Source: Gloeocapsopsis sp. IPPAS B-1203 (lineage in GTDB: Bacteria; Cyanobacteriota; Cyanobacteriia; Cyanobacteriales; Chroococcidiopsidaceae). From it: a stretch of 64,000 nucleotides of DNA. Numbering within the stretch: the first letter of the stretch is position 1; each line of letters begins with the position of its first letter. The stretch is from assembly GCF_002749975.1 (NCBI RefSeq), contig NZ_PEIG01000001.1:248001-312000 (forward strand), read 5' to 3'. This document shows, one piece after another, positions 36,937 to 46,844 of this stretch. The notes below the pieces were generated by a model, which saw only the letters and a program-made list of their open reading frames with translations, made no database searches and was not told where the DNA came from. A program made the position numbers and the translations under genes.

Positions 36937-37191
36937 TCATCTATATCTTATTTTAAGCCCTAGAATTATTAAGTTGAAAATGAGTGTAATTAAGTTAGCA
37001 AGAATAATAGGTAAAGCTTGCAGGTAAATTCCATAAATTAACCACAGAAATACACCTGTTGAAAATATCATTAACATCCCCAAAGAAACATCTTTGGCTG
37101 ATTTTGATTGCCAGGTTTTAAATAACTGTGGTAAGAAAGCAATTGTTGTTAATGTTCCGGCTATAAGTCCTAAAATTGTAACGGAATCCAT
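36937..37191 (-). CDS. SemiSWEET-type sugar transporter
   Basis: 84 residues, three transmembrane helices (about 4-25, 38-58, 62-80). The PQ-loop signature is TTIAFLPQLFKTWQSKSAKD at the end of helix 1. SemiSWEETs dimerise to form a facilitative sugar channel in the cytoplasmic membrane. Length and motif fit exactly. Confidence 0.9.
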   Translation of the reverse strand: MDSVTILGLIAGTLTTIAFLPQLFKTWQSKSAKDVSLGMLMIFSTGVFLWLIYGIYLQALPIILANLITLIFNLIILGLKIRYR

Positions 37192-37257
37192 GCAGTTGTT
37201 AGATAAGAATTGAGCAAATACTAGTTACAGAAAATACAGAAACTGGACGAAGGTTAT

Positions 37258-38169
37258 TTAAGATGTTTTTTTAGTAAATTCTTGTGCGATTTCTTGAATT
37301 GTTTGGCGTAAGTTTTCTGAGTGTAACCAGCCGACAAAGCCACTGTAAAGACATTTGCCTTCTGGACAACTGACGAAAACGTGATCTATTCCTAATGAGT
37401 TTTTCCACGTGCAAATAGAAACACCGTTGTCTAAGGTGAAGCACACTTGGGCTTTGGTAAAGTCTCGATGGTGTGCGTCTGTGATACCGGAAATGAGTTG
37501 TAAACGATCAATGAGTAAGTCAGTTATATCAGGATCGGGAATACTAGTAAGTATTTTTTCGCTAGCCCAAAAATCTTTAATAACAGTTGCTACCTCAGAA
37601 TGGTGACGCATAATTGCGTGAGCTAAGCGAGGCAGTAGGACAAACTGGGCATTGCGAAATTTTGTTGAACCTATCGGAATCGTGCCATCACTACCATTAT
37701 CAAAATCTCCAGCAATGATTAATGTAGGAATTTCTTTGGCGATCGCTGCAGCTATTCCGCGACGATTTTTGCCCAAGTCGCCTGCAATACCAACTCCCAA
37801 ACTCAGGGGATCAAACATTCTTGCTAGATCTGCACCTCCTACAGGCGATGCAACAAGAACTAATGATTCAACTCGCGACCACCATTCGGGATGACGATTA
37901 AGAACTTCTAGCCAGATTAATCCTCCCATTGAATGACCAATAATGCGGATAGGGGTGTCTGGATACCGCGAATTTGTTTCAATAGCAATTTTTTCGACTG
38001 CTTCAATTAAAGGTTCTATCCGTAACCAAGTATTAACAAAGCCCAAGCTAGGGGCAATGATGAGTGTTTTCGGAGTTGCCAAACGATTTGCTAGTGATGC
38101 GATCGCCTTACCGGTATCAGCCCATCCGTGTTGTGCGTAGAGAATAAAATTTGGTTTACCAGTGACCAT
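37258..38169 (-). CDS. Alpha/beta hydrolase
   Basis: 303 residues. The nucleophile elbow is IGHSMGGLIWLEVL, with Ser80; the start YAQHGWADTGKAIASLANRL supplies the oxyanion region. LIIAGDFDNGSDGTI and LPRLAHAIMRHHSEV probably hold the acid and His. The last about 80 residues (CFTLDNGVSICTWKN, SCPEGKCLYSG) form an extra domain with several cysteines not typical of the minimal fold. Soluble; substrate unknown. Confidence 0.8.
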   Translation of the reverse strand: MVTGKPNFILYAQHGWADTGKAIASLANRLATPKTLIIAPSLGFVNTWLRIEPLIEAVEKIAIETNSRYPDTPIRIIGHSMGGLIWLEVLNRHPEWWSRVESLVLVASPVGGADLARMFDPLSLGVGIAGDLGKNRRGIAAAIAKEIPTLIIAGDFDNGSDGTIPIGSTKFRNAQFVLLPRLAHAIMRHHSEVATVIKDFWASEKILTSIPDPDITDLLIDRLQLISGITDAHHRDFTKAQVCFTLDNGVSICTWKNSLGIDHVFVSCPEGKCLYSGFVGWLHSENLRQTIQEIAQEFTKKTS

Positions 38170-38282
38170 TCTGCCTGAACTTAAACTATAGCTCAGTGCT
38201 ATACTAACTATCTTTCTAATACTTGCGTGGTTTCACTTTTTCGTATTTACCTAACCTATCAAGCAACAAAAATCACTCTTTG

Positions 38283-39173
38283 TTATCTGTGTAAGATAGG
38301 TTCTTGTGCTTTGAAATAGTCATAAACAACCAAGCCAATAATAATAATTACCAGAGTTATAAAACCTGCTAATCCAGTTAATCCAACAGTTAAGTCATTT
38401 CCTCCTTGAATGACTAAGGTAGACAATCCTGCTGTACCATTCATAGTGCCATGCAGGATAGCAGCAGCAACGACAGATTTTGCTTTGATTCTGATGTAAC
38501 TATAAATCGGTGATAACAACACGGTAAAAAGCGTCATCATGAAGACACCAATAACTGGATGTTGAGGGTAATTATGACCTTGAAGAATGATAGGAGCGTG
38601 CCATATTCCCCAAATAAGACCAATAAAAACCGATGCTTTCCAAAAGCCTATGCCATTGAGTTCTTTTTGCAGAAATCCTCTCCAGCCTAATTCTTCACCA
38701 AAAGCTGCGATCGCATTAACACTCAAACCTGCAATTAAACCTTGAAGTATACCAACTACTACAAAAGTCATGGGAGCAGCAGCTACCTCATTTTGAATTT
38801 GCTTTAATTGTGCAGGAGGAACTAGAGATTTTAGTTGCTCAAACAGCTTTGGCATTTCTGCAGTGTATTCAACATCAGGAAAAAGTAAACTAATTCCTAA
38901 AGCAGCAATGGCGCTAATTGGAGGAAGTAGCCATGCTACTAAAAACCACCAATTCAACTGCCAAGAAATTCCTAACTTTGTCCACGGTTCTCGATATAAA
39001 CGATGAATGACAACAGTAACAAACATCGGAACAAACATATAAAGCAAGGTGATAATCAAAGACCCTGGGAAAATCCACTTGCCTCCTAATGCCAGATAAA
39101 CTATTACCAAAAGATAGCTGCACAAAAAGATTAAAAAAACAAATAAGAAAACCTTTTTGATGTTTATGAGCAT
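38283..39173 (-). CDS. CPBP (CAAX-type) intramembrane glutamic protease
   Basis: 296 residues with about eight hydrophobic segments. The Abi/CPBP signature is complete: FGEELGWRGFLQKEL (Glu160, Glu161, Arg165), GLIWGIWHAPIIL (His192) and HGTMNGTAG. In bacteria this family matures or degrades membrane proteins and peptides; the target here is unknown. Not obviously in an operon. Confidence 0.88.
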   Translation of the reverse strand: MLINIKKVFLFVFLIFLCSYLLVIVYLALGGKWIFPGSLIITLLYMFVPMFVTVVIHRLYREPWTKLGISWQLNWWFLVAWLLPPISAIAALGISLLFPDVEYTAEMPKLFEQLKSLVPPAQLKQIQNEVAAAPMTFVVVGILQGLIAGLSVNAIAAFGEELGWRGFLQKELNGIGFWKASVFIGLIWGIWHAPIILQGHNYPQHPVIGVFMMTLFTVLLSPIYSYIRIKAKSVVAAAILHGTMNGTAGLSTLVIQGGNDLTVGLTGLAGFITLVIIIIGLVVYDYFKAQEPILHR

Positions 39174-39229
39174 GATAAGTTCAATGGCAATTTTGGTTAT
39201 TATGACTTAATTTTAAATTCTAGCGATCG

Positions 39230-40318
39230 CTATAACACTCCACACTGCCCTTGCTGTCGCAATAGATGATCGCATAGCACCAAAGCAACCATTGCCTCTA
39301 CCATCGGTACAGCACGCGGTAACACACACGGATCGTGTCTTCCTTTAGCAGCTAACAAAGTTTCTTCTCCTGCACGGTTAACCGTACGCTGTTCCTTACG
39401 AATTGTCGCGGTCGGTTTAAACGCTACCCGCAAAACAATGTTTTCCCCATTAGAAATTCCTCCCTGAATCCCTCCTGAACGATTTGTTATAGTACGAACT
39501 TCCCCGCGATCGTCGGTGTAGAATTCATCATTGTGTTCGCTACCAGTGAGTAAAGTTCCAGCAAAACCAGAACCAATTTCAAAACCTTTAGAAGCTGGTA
39601 AGGACATGACACCTTTAGCAATATCGGCTTCTAGTTTGTCAAAAACAGGTTCTCCTAAACCTTTAGGAACATTGCGCGCAACACATTCAACAACACCACC
39701 AATAGAATCTCCCTGTCGTCCAATTTGTTCAATGTGTTCAATCATGCGTTCAGCACATTCAGCATCAGGACAGCGGACAATATTGCTTTCAACTTGGGCG
39801 CTGGTGACAGTGTTGGGATCGATGATGCCTTCTAAATCTTTAATTCGTTTGACATAGCCAATAACTTCGACACCAGCAACTGCAAACAGAATTTTTTTGG
39901 CGATCGCCCCTGCTGCAACTCTCCCAATTGTCTCGCGGGCAGAAGATCTTCCTCCACCTTGCCAGTTCCGAATGCCATATTTGGCATCATAAGTCGCATC
40001 CGCATGTGAGGGACGATATTTTTGTGCCATTTCATCATAGTCTTGCGGACGAGTATCTTTGTTGCGTACCAAGATTGCGATCGGAGTTCCTAAAGTTTTT
40101 CCTTCAAATACCCCTGATAAGATCTCGCAGGTATCTGCTTCTTTACGTGGCGTTGTAATTTTACTTTGACCTGGACGCCTGCGATCTAGTTCTTGTTGAA
40201 TGTCTTCAGTAGAAATTTCTAAGCGCGGTGGACAGCCATCAATCACTACTCCAACGCCACCACCGTGAGATTCGCCAAAAGTTGTTACCCGAAATAAGTG
40301 CCCAAAAGTATTACCCAT
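39230..40318 (-). CDS. aroC: Chorismate synthase
   Basis: 362 residues. Last step of the shikimate pathway, EPSP to chorismate, with reduced FMN. Diagnostic blocks: [60 protein letters not shown] and [20 protein letters not shown]. Start ATG ([19 protein letters not shown]). Single gene. Confidence 0.96.
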   Translation of the reverse strand: MGNTFGHLFRVTTFGESHGGGVGVVIDGCPPRLEISTEDIQQELDRRRPGQSKITTPRKEADTCEILSGVFEGKTLGTPIAILVRNKDTRPQDYDEMAQKYRPSHADATYDAKYGIRNWQGGGRSSARETIGRVAAGAIAKKILFAVAGVEVIGYVKRIKDLEGIIDPNTVTSAQVESNIVRCPDAECAERMIEHIEQIGRQGDSIGGVVECVARNVPKGLGEPVFDKLEADIAKGVMSLPASKGFEIGSGFAGTLLTGSEHNDEFYTDDRGEVRTITNRSGGIQGGISNGENIVLRVAFKPTATIRKEQRTVNRAGEETLLAAKGRHDPCVLPRAVPMVEAMVALVLCDHLLRQQGQCGVL

Positions 40319-40782
40319 AGTATTGGGGTCAATAATGTATTAATTAAACTTAAAGATATCAAGATTCTACTGCTTGCTCTAAGCATCTTGCTGTTGAGGA
40401 GATACACAGTTTAAACATTCCCCCCAGCATTTACGATATAGGGACATTTTACGGGCTGCTGTATCCTGGTTCGTTTCTCAGACTTAGGTATTAATGCTTA
40501 ATTCAGCAAAATTACTGAATAATTAGTCGCGATCGCAAATAAACTTCAGTAGTTCCACTGTAGCCACTCTACACCTAACTGCCATAAGAGTGGTACTCAA
40601 TGCATAATAATCATGTCAATCACATCGTCAGTGTTGGTCAATACTTTGTTTTTTGTACAGTACGTCAGTCCTACTGCTAACTTTGCACAGCCTCAGACAA
40701 GCTCTAAAATATCCAAGCATGGTATGAGCAAGCTAAGACAAACTAAGTTACTTTTTTGTAAAACATCTGCTATTAGATTAGG
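40319..40782. other. Intergenic region between divergent aroC and ftsQ
   Basis: 464 bases carrying the promoters of both genes. No gene, riboswitch or strong palindrome recognised. Confidence 0.4.
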
Positions 40783-41592
40783 ATGACCAGCATAGAATCA
40801 GTTTCACGCTCAGACTTAGAGCAAAGACGAAAAAAGTTGCGGACTCACAGACGCCTCAAAATGTTACAAGCTGCATGGCAAACCTTAGCAGTAGGTGGCA
40901 TGTTGGGTGGTTTAGTTTGGGCAACGACTCAACCTATTTGGGTACTACAAGAGCCTAGCCAAGTCACAATTGAAGGGAACCAACTTCTAGCAACACCCGC
41001 AATTAAGTCATTACTACCAGTATCTTATCCGCAGTCGTTGCTGCGGATTCAGCCTGAAGCGATCGCAAACTCTTTAGAGTCTCAACCAACGATTGCTGAT
41101 GCGACTGTAACACGCGAATTGTTTCCCCCAGGGCTACGAGTGGTCATTACAGAAAGAATTCCTGTGGCGATCGCCTACATTAGACCACCTCAAGCTGTTA
41201 CAACAGATACGCAAGCTAACATGGGTTTTGTAGATGCCAATGGGATATGGATTCCTTTTCAAACCTATGCTGCTCAATCTACAAATCTAAAACTGCCTCA
41301 ATTAAAAGTTATTGGTCCCTGGGAACGATATCATTCTTACTGGTCTTCAGTATATCAAAGTGTTAGCCGTAGCCCAGTTAAAATATCTGAGATTGACTGC
41401 CAAGATCCAACCAATATTATTCTCAAAACCGAATTAGGTATTGTACATCTTGGTGCATATAGTTCGAGATTAACTCAACAACTACAAGTCCTCGATCAAA
41501 TGCGGCAATTTCCTCAACAACTAAATTCTAGTCAAATTGCTTACATTGATCTCTCTAATCCGGAAACTCCAGCAGTACAAATGAACCAGTAA
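40783..41592 (+). CDS. ftsQ: Cell division protein FtsQ/DivIB
   Basis: 269 residues. A basic cytoplasmic N-terminus (RRKKLRTHRRLK), one transmembrane helix at about 30-50, then an extracytoplasmic POTRA domain (VTIEGNQLLATPAIKSLL ... LRVVITERIPVAIAYIRPPQ) and the FtsQ beta-domain. It joins the divisome and links to peptidoglycan synthesis. It precedes ftsZ by 1 kb, as in many cyanobacteria. Confidence 0.88.
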   Translation: MTSIESVSRSDLEQRRKKLRTHRRLKMLQAAWQTLAVGGMLGGLVWATTQPIWVLQEPSQVTIEGNQLLATPAIKSLLPVSYPQSLLRIQPEAIANSLESQPTIADATVTRELFPPGLRVVITERIPVAIAYIRPPQAVTTDTQANMGFVDANGIWIPFQTYAAQSTNLKLPQLKVIGPWERYHSYWSSVYQSVSRSPVKISEIDCQDPTNIILKTELGIVHLGAYSSRLTQQLQVLDQMRQFPQQLNSSQIAYIDLSNPETPAVQMNQ

Positions 41593-42593
41593 AAATAGTT
41601 AATCCTGATACGCTATAGGGTTAACTTTGGTGTCATATTGTCAAGAGATCTTCTTTATTTTTTTTTGAACAGTGATGAGTTTTTTTTGATAAAAATCAAA
41701 ATATCCTTTGCGATTTCTCGCTGAGTACAACTTTCAAGTTTGTATCACTAAATCTTTTGGAAATAGTATATAGCAATTCCCGTAAGAGTTTTGCGATTAA
41801 CAAAATTGTCAGTACAATTAAAAATTGTTCAAAATAAAATGAAGTAGTTCTATGCCAATGACTAAGATAGCTCAGATGCGTTTATGTATTTTTCAGGTTT
41901 ATAGGCTGAGAGTATAGTGTAGATGTTCCCTTAGAAAGAAGGCTTACTAATTGGTTAGTTAACAATAAAAAGTGAGCAAAAGTCTTTGTATCAAAGAATG
42001 CAAAGCACACATTAACACAAGCAAGAGATGTTTCAAAGATTGACTGATTGCATGACAAGATATTGCTAAAAACCCAATAAAAACATTGCTATCTTAATGC
42101 GAATTTAATGAATATAGCTTAAGAAATACATATATTAAGGCGAACGTCGCATCCAAACTGTAGGAGCTACACTTTGTGAAGAATAAACAGTCAAGCGTGA
42201 AATCTGTTATTAACTCTATTAATTACGTTCAGCAAAATCAATTGCCAAAACTTAATGTGCTGATGCATGCTCTTAGGCAATCAAGTTTGCTATTTGCTAA
42301 CAGACCTCATATTATAAAGTCTATTAGGACGACTATCGAGATCAGCACTACGCTTACGCGATCATCTCAACAAAAGCAACTTACTGTGTACGAGCACCAA
42401 TTAAATCCTTTAAACTTTAAGAAAAACGACACTAATCTATTACCTGATTCACTCTATTTAAGTCAATGCCAGTGGTAATTTCCTAACGTTAGAGTGAAAC
42501 TTACACTCATACCGAAGAGCAATTGTAGAGTCAAAGAAGGTCAACCTATAGTAGACTCTAAGCCAAATCAGATAAAAAGTTGTTTATATAACC
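41593..42593. other. Long ftsQ-ftsZ spacer
   Basis: 1001 bases, AT-rich. Apart from the possible small ORF at 42176-42478 nothing is recognised. Cyanobacterial ftsZ usually has several promoters in such a leader. Confidence 0.4.
42176..42478 (+). CDS. Possible small basic protein upstream of ftsZ
   Basis: GTG-started frame of 100 codons with AGGAG 9 bases upstream. The product is basic and polar, contains LPKLNVLMHALRQSSLLF and ends LYLSQCQW, with no recognised family. The ribosome site and position favour a gene; lack of known homology and AT-rich content argue for caution. Confidence 0.3.
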   Translation: MKNKQSSVKSVINSINYVQQNQLPKLNVLMHALRQSSLLFANRPHIIKSIRTTIEISTTLTRSSQQKQLTVYEHQLNPLNFKKNDTNLLPDSLYLSQCQW

Positions 42594-42599
42594 TTGTTC

Positions 42600-43874
42600 A
42601 TGCCAATGGTGCTTAACAGTAAAAGAGAGCCAACTGAGAAAAGCTCACAATCTCCAGGACAGTCAGGTTACTCGCTGAGTGTCAACTCTAATAATCCCTT
42701 CAACTCTTCCGGAATTCACTTTGGGCAAAATTATGATTCCAAAGGAATGCCTGAGCATGACGACCAAATGGACGGTATTGTACCAGGTCGAGTTGCTAAT
42801 ATCAAAGTTATTGGAGTTGGTGGCGGCGGTGGCAATGCAGTTAACCGCATGATTGCTAGTGAGGTCAGTGGTATTGAATTCTGGTCAATCAATACAGATG
42901 CTCAAGCTTTAACAAACACCTCAGCAACTCGTCGGTTGCAAATTGGACAGAAGTTGACACGTGGACTTGGTGCAGGTGGTAATCCGGCGATCGGTCAAAA
43001 AGCAGCTGAAGAATCGCGTGAAGAAATTGCTGCGGCTTTAGAAAATGCTGATCTCGTTTTTATCACTGCGGGTATGGGTGGCGGTACAGGTACGGGTGCA
43101 GCACCAATCGTTGCAGAAGTTGCCAAAGAATTAGGTGCATTGACAGTAGGAGTCATTACTCGTCCATTTATGTTTGAAGGACGGCGACGCACCTCACAAG
43201 CTGAACAAGGTATTGAGGCACTCCAAAGTCGAGTCGATACGCTCATTGTGATCCCCAATGACAAATTGCTATCTGTGATTTCTGAGCAAACACCTGTACA
43301 AGAAGCTTTCCGGATAGCTGATGACATCCTGCGTCAAGGTGTGCAAGGAATTTCTGACATTATTACTATTCCAGGATTAGTTAACGTTGACTTTGCAGAT
43401 GTCCGCGCAATTATGGCAGATGCAGGTTCAGCATTAATGGGTATTGGTATTGGTTCCGGTAAATCTCGTGCCAGAGAAGCAGCAAATACTGCGATTTCCT
43501 CTCCTCTTCTCGAATCTTCCATTGAAGGTGCTAAGGGTGTTGTTTTCAATATTACTGGCGGTCATGATTTGACTTTACATGAAGTCAATGCTGCTGCTGA
43601 AACAATATATGAAGTAGTAGACCCCAACGCCAACATTATTTTTGGTGCAGTAATTGACGAAAGGCTACAAGGTGAGATCCGAATTACAGTAATTGCTACA
43701 GGATTTACTACAGAAGCTGCTGCAGAGCCACTATCTAATGTAAAAGTTATTTCAAAGCCACAACAAGCAGCACCAACCAATTCCTCTCCTCCTGCTATTG
43801 AGATAGAAACTGTAGAAAAACCAGGTTTAGATATCCCTGAGTTTCTCCAGAGAAGACGGAATCCTCGCTCTTAG
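42600..43874 (+). CDS. ftsZ: Cell division GTPase FtsZ
   Basis: Tubulin-like GTPase forming the Z ring. Start placed at the ATG at 42600; an in-frame TTG lies at 42594. After a variable 65-residue N-terminus typical of cyanobacteria comes [18 protein letters not shown], then the GTP signature [19 protein letters not shown] and the T7 loop region [11 protein letters not shown]. The C-terminal tail ends [16 protein letters not shown], the conserved docking peptide for ZipN/SepF. Strong match throughout. Confidence 0.96.
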   Translation: MPMVLNSKREPTEKSSQSPGQSGYSLSVNSNNPFNSSGIHFGQNYDSKGMPEHDDQMDGIVPGRVANIKVIGVGGGGGNAVNRMIASEVSGIEFWSINTDAQALTNTSATRRLQIGQKLTRGLGAGGNPAIGQKAAEESREEIAAALENADLVFITAGMGGGTGTGAAPIVAEVAKELGALTVGVITRPFMFEGRRRTSQAEQGIEALQSRVDTLIVIPNDKLLSVISEQTPVQEAFRIADDILRQGVQGISDIITIPGLVNVDFADVRAIMADAGSALMGIGIGSGKSRAREAANTAISSPLLESSIEGAKGVVFNITGGHDLTLHEVNAAAETIYEVVDPNANIIFGAVIDERLQGEIRITVIATGFTTEAAAEPLSNVKVISKPQQAAPTNSSPPAIEIETVEKPGLDIPEFLQRRRNPRS

Positions 43875-43907
43875 GAAAAAGCGTAGACGATTTATCGACG
43901 TCTACGC

Positions 43908-44870
43908 CTATAGTCTTGCTTCTATCCACCGAATAGCCTGTTCGCCTAAACGAGTACCTTCTAACCGATCAATTTCTCTGATACCCGTTGGACTTGTCAC
44001 ATTAACTTCGGTAAGATAACCACCAATGACATCAATTCCCACAAAATACAAACCATCTTGATGCAGTCTTCTGGCGATATCGGCACACATCTGCTGCTCT
44101 CGCTCAGTAATATCGATTTGCGCAACAGTACCACCTGCTGCCATATTATTGCGAAATTCATTACCTGAAGAAAGTCGATTGAGTGCACCAATAGGTTTAC
44201 CATCCAAAAGAATAATTCTCTTATCTCCTTCTTTGGCAGCCGCTAAGTAAGTCTGCACCATCACTGGGACACTTCCTTGCAAAGTACTTAACTCAACCAT
44301 TGAGTTAAAATTGCGATCGCCTGCTTCCAAATAGAGAATTCCTTCTCCAGCTTTATTTCCTAAAGGTTTAAGAATGGCTGCGCCTTGTTTTTCAACAAAC
44401 TCGTAAATTGTTTGTTTATCAGAACTGACGATTGTTTCTGGAATCCATTTGGTAAATTGCAGGGCATACATCTTTTCATTTGCTGCCCTAATTCCTTGGG
44501 GATCATTGATAACAAAGGTTTTGGCAGGATCGATATAGTCTAAAATGTACGTAGCATAGAGGTAGGAAGCCGTTACAGGGGGATCGGTACGCATAAAGAC
44601 CGCATCCATACTGTCTAAGGGCGCAAAAGTGCGATCGCTCAATTCAAACCAAGGAGTTTTTACTACCCATCGTCCTTGTACGAGTTCCACAGGCTTTAGC
44701 TCGACTCGTTCCAACATAGCCCAAGCTTTGCCGGCTACGACACTGAGAAGATTCGCTTGAGTTATCCAAACAGAATGACCTAATGCTTGTGCGGCTTCCA
44801 TCAAGGCTACGCTAGTATCATGTCCTGGATCGAGACGTGTAATAGGATCGATAATAAAGGCAAGTTTCAT
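43908..44870 (-). CDS. gshB: Glutathione synthetase
   Basis: 320 residues, ATP-grasp ligase joining gamma-glutamylcysteine and glycine. Characteristic blocks: KLAFIIDPITRLDPGHDTSV, FMRTDPPVTASYLYATYILD, KPLGNKAGEGILYLE, ILLDGKPIGALNRL, and EVNVTSPTGIREIDRL at the end. Starts 8 bases after the stop of grxC, so grxC-gshB is an operon for glutathione metabolism. Confidence 0.95.
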   Translation of the reverse strand: MKLAFIIDPITRLDPGHDTSVALMEAAQALGHSVWITQANLLSVVAGKAWAMLERVELKPVELVQGRWVVKTPWFELSDRTFAPLDSMDAVFMRTDPPVTASYLYATYILDYIDPAKTFVINDPQGIRAANEKMYALQFTKWIPETIVSSDKQTIYEFVEKQGAAILKPLGNKAGEGILYLEAGDRNFNSMVELSTLQGSVPVMVQTYLAAAKEGDKRIILLDGKPIGALNRLSSGNEFRNNMAAGGTVAQIDITEREQQMCADIARRLHQDGLYFVGIDVIGGYLTEVNVTSPTGIREIDRLEGTRLGEQAIRWIEARL

Positions 44871-44878
44871 AGCTTTTT

Positions 44879-45139
44879 TTACGCTGTTAGCAATTGATCG
44901 AGCTTGCCTTGAAGTTCCAATTCGTACAAATCGTCACAGCCACCGATATGATTGTCATTGATGAAAATCTGGGGGACAGAACGTCTATCATGGGCGCGTT
45001 TTGCCATGAGCGATCGCGCTGCCTCATCCCCATCAATTACGTATTCTGCGAATTCAACACCTTTTTCTTTGAGTAAAGCCTTGGCACGAATACAAAAAGG
45101 GCATCTACTCCAGGTGTAAATTTCAATGTTGGGATTCAT
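44879..45139 (-). CDS. grxC: Glutaredoxin (GrxC type)
   Basis: 86 residues. Dithiol redox motif SRCPFCIRAK with Cys13 and Cys16; RRSVPQIFINDNHIGGCDDL has the cis-proline and glutathione-binding GG. Reduces protein and glutathione disulfides in the cytoplasm. First gene of the grxC-gshB operon. Confidence 0.95.
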   Translation of the reverse strand: MNPNIEIYTWSRCPFCIRAKALLKEKGVEFAEYVIDGDEAARSLMAKRAHDRRSVPQIFINDNHIGGCDDLYELELQGKLDQLLTA

Positions 45140-45359
45140 AAGCTATTGAGAGAATGACAATAAGAACAAAAAACTACTAAGCAATAATTCTTAAACTTTA
45201 TTTTAAACTCTGGCTGATGCGGTATGCGAAGAACGGTTGATTGAAAAGGCTTGATTTCAGAATAGAAGAGACGTTATGCAAGTTTCCTCCTCTCTACAAA
45301 ATATCAATTACGAATGACAAATTCATACAGCTTTCACCTGACTCTCGACCTCTTCTAAA

Positions 45360-46460
45360 CTACTGCAGCTCATCGGCTTCTTGATACAACTCTTGTAATG
45401 CTTGATGTTGAGTTCGTCGTGAATGCCGTCGGTATTTCGTTTCTAACTTTGGTTCGTATTGTCTTCTACCGCGCTTCGTTTTCAGCTTCAAACTTGATTC
45501 AGGATCGGCTTGTTGATCGATCTGTTCTTGATGTGCGATCGCGTCTTCGAGAAAAGCTAAATAATGCTCGTATCGCTCCCAATCACCTCGCACAGCACAA
45601 TTTGGCTCATCGCGATGCAAACAATCACTAAATTGACAAGTTTGTTGGGTTAGCCGCTGTCGTGCTTCAGGAAAGAAATTGACTAACTCGTGTGGGTGAT
45701 AATTCAAATCTGGTTGATTGAAACCAGGAGTATCTGCCAGTAATCCACCATCAGGTAAGGTAAAAAGTTCTACATGGCGCGTTGTATGACGTCCGCGACT
45801 AAGCTTACCAGAAACTTCACTGGTACGTAGGTTAACTGTCGGAACCAAAGCATTAATTAAACTTGATTTTCCTACACCTGAAGGTCCAGCCATTGCTGAA
45901 ATTCGTAGTTTGAGAAGATTTCTAACTTCAGAAATACCATTTCCCTGACGCACACTGACGAACACAGGTTGATAGCCCCACTGTTCTAAGCGATTGTGCC
46001 ATTGTTGCTGTTGTTCGATTGTCAATAAATCGCTTTTATTCAAACACAAACGAACATCCAATCCTGTAGATTCAGCTTTAACCAAAAAGCGGCTCAGTTG
46101 GTAAGGGTCTAGTGGTGGTTCTTCTAAAGCGAAAACCAAAAGAATTTGCTCAGCATTGGCAACTGGCGGACGATCTAATTGAGACTTACGTGGTAAAACA
46201 CTTGCGATCGCACCTCTACCACCTGCCCAATCTGGTTCAACAATTTCCACGCGATCGCCAACCATAACTTGCTGTCCTAACTTCTTAAGTCGCGCTCGCC
46301 GCGTACATAAAAGGAGGGGTGAGGAGCGTAGGGCTTTGCCCTTCTCGGAGAGTGGGGCGAGGAGCGAGGGGTTGAGGCGAACTTGATAGTAGTTAGCTTG
46401 AACTGCTAGTACTGTACCCATTAATGGTACATCTGCCGTGCTAGTAGCTTCCTGACTCAT
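45360..46460 (-). CDS. rsgA: Ribosome small-subunit-dependent GTPase A
   Basis: 366 residues. N-terminal OB fold (about 10-85), then a circularly permuted GTPase: the NKSD motif (LCLNKSDLLTIE) comes before the P-loop (AGPSGVGKSSLINAL) and DTPGFNQPDL. The C-terminal zinc finger is CQFSDCLHRDEPNCAVRG. It acts in late 30S maturation. The OB-fold contains an unusual insertion (LLAPLSEKGKALRSSPLLL) encoded by a GC-rich repeat at about 46310-46375. Third part of the chaperone/ribosome cluster downstream of tusA. Confidence 0.93.
   Translation of the reverse strand: MSQEATSTADVPLMGTVLAVQANYYQVRLNPSLLAPLSEKGKALRSSPLLLCTRRARLKKLGQQVMVGDRVEIVEPDWAGGRGAIASVLPRKSQLDRPPVANAEQILLVFALEEPPLDPYQLSRFLVKAESTGLDVRLCLNKSDLLTIEQQQQWHNRLEQWGYQPVFVSVRQGNGISEVRNLLKLRISAMAGPSGVGKSSLINALVPTVNLRTSEVSGKLSRGRHTTRHVELFTLPDGGLLADTPGFNQPDLNYHPHELVNFFPEARQRLTQQTCQFSDCLHRDEPNCAVRGDWERYEHYLAFLEDAIAHQEQIDQQADPESSLKLKTKRGRRQYEPKLETKYRRHSRRTQHQALQELYQEADELQ
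46310..46375. repeat. GC-rich repeat inserted in the rsgA coding region
   Basis: Tract of GAGGAGCG-, GGGGCGAGG- and AGGGCTTTGCCCT-type words, differing sharply from the flanking rsgA sequence and containing a small hairpin. Such G-rich tracts are dispersed in intergenic regions of cyanobacteria; here one is in frame inside a gene and adds about 20 residues to the OB-fold. Confidence 0.6.
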
Positions 46461-46586
46461 GCAATAATCATCAAGCGTCGCCAGAGATATATTCCCGTGA
46501 GGGCAAAATTGTACTCCATGTAGAACTTCATTCCTGACATCCGATCTCTGAACCGTAAGTCTGCGCTAAGCGCGTCCTCTGACCCC

Positions 46587-46844
46587 TTACGCATTTGCAT
46601 CACCTGGGCGTTGGACTATTAAGGCAAAGTAGCCATTACATTCAGTGATTTGTTCAACTGAATAACCTGCCATCATTAAGCTATCGGGAACCTGCTCAAT
46701 GGGTTCTCCAGGGTCTAACCAAACTTCTAGTCGCGACCCTGGAGACATTTTTTCCAAGCGCAGTTTTGTCCGCACAAAGTTGAGTGGACAGGGAGTACCA
46801 CGCAAATCGAGTTGTGCGTGAGGTTGAGATGCCGTTTGATTCAT
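46587..46844 (-). CDS. TusA-family sulfurtransferase
   Basis: 85 residues, the TusA/SirA fold. The active-site segment is [20 protein letters not shown] with the single Cys in the Cys-Pro motif. Start codon overlaps the dnaJ stop (ATGA), so it is translationally coupled to dnaJ. Persulfide carrier role likely; conserved neighbour of dnaJ in cyanobacteria. Confidence 0.88.
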   Translation of the reverse strand: MNQTASQPHAQLDLRGTPCPLNFVRTKLRLEKMSPGSRLEVWLDPGEPIEQVPDSLMMAGYSVEQITECNGYFALIVQRPGDANA

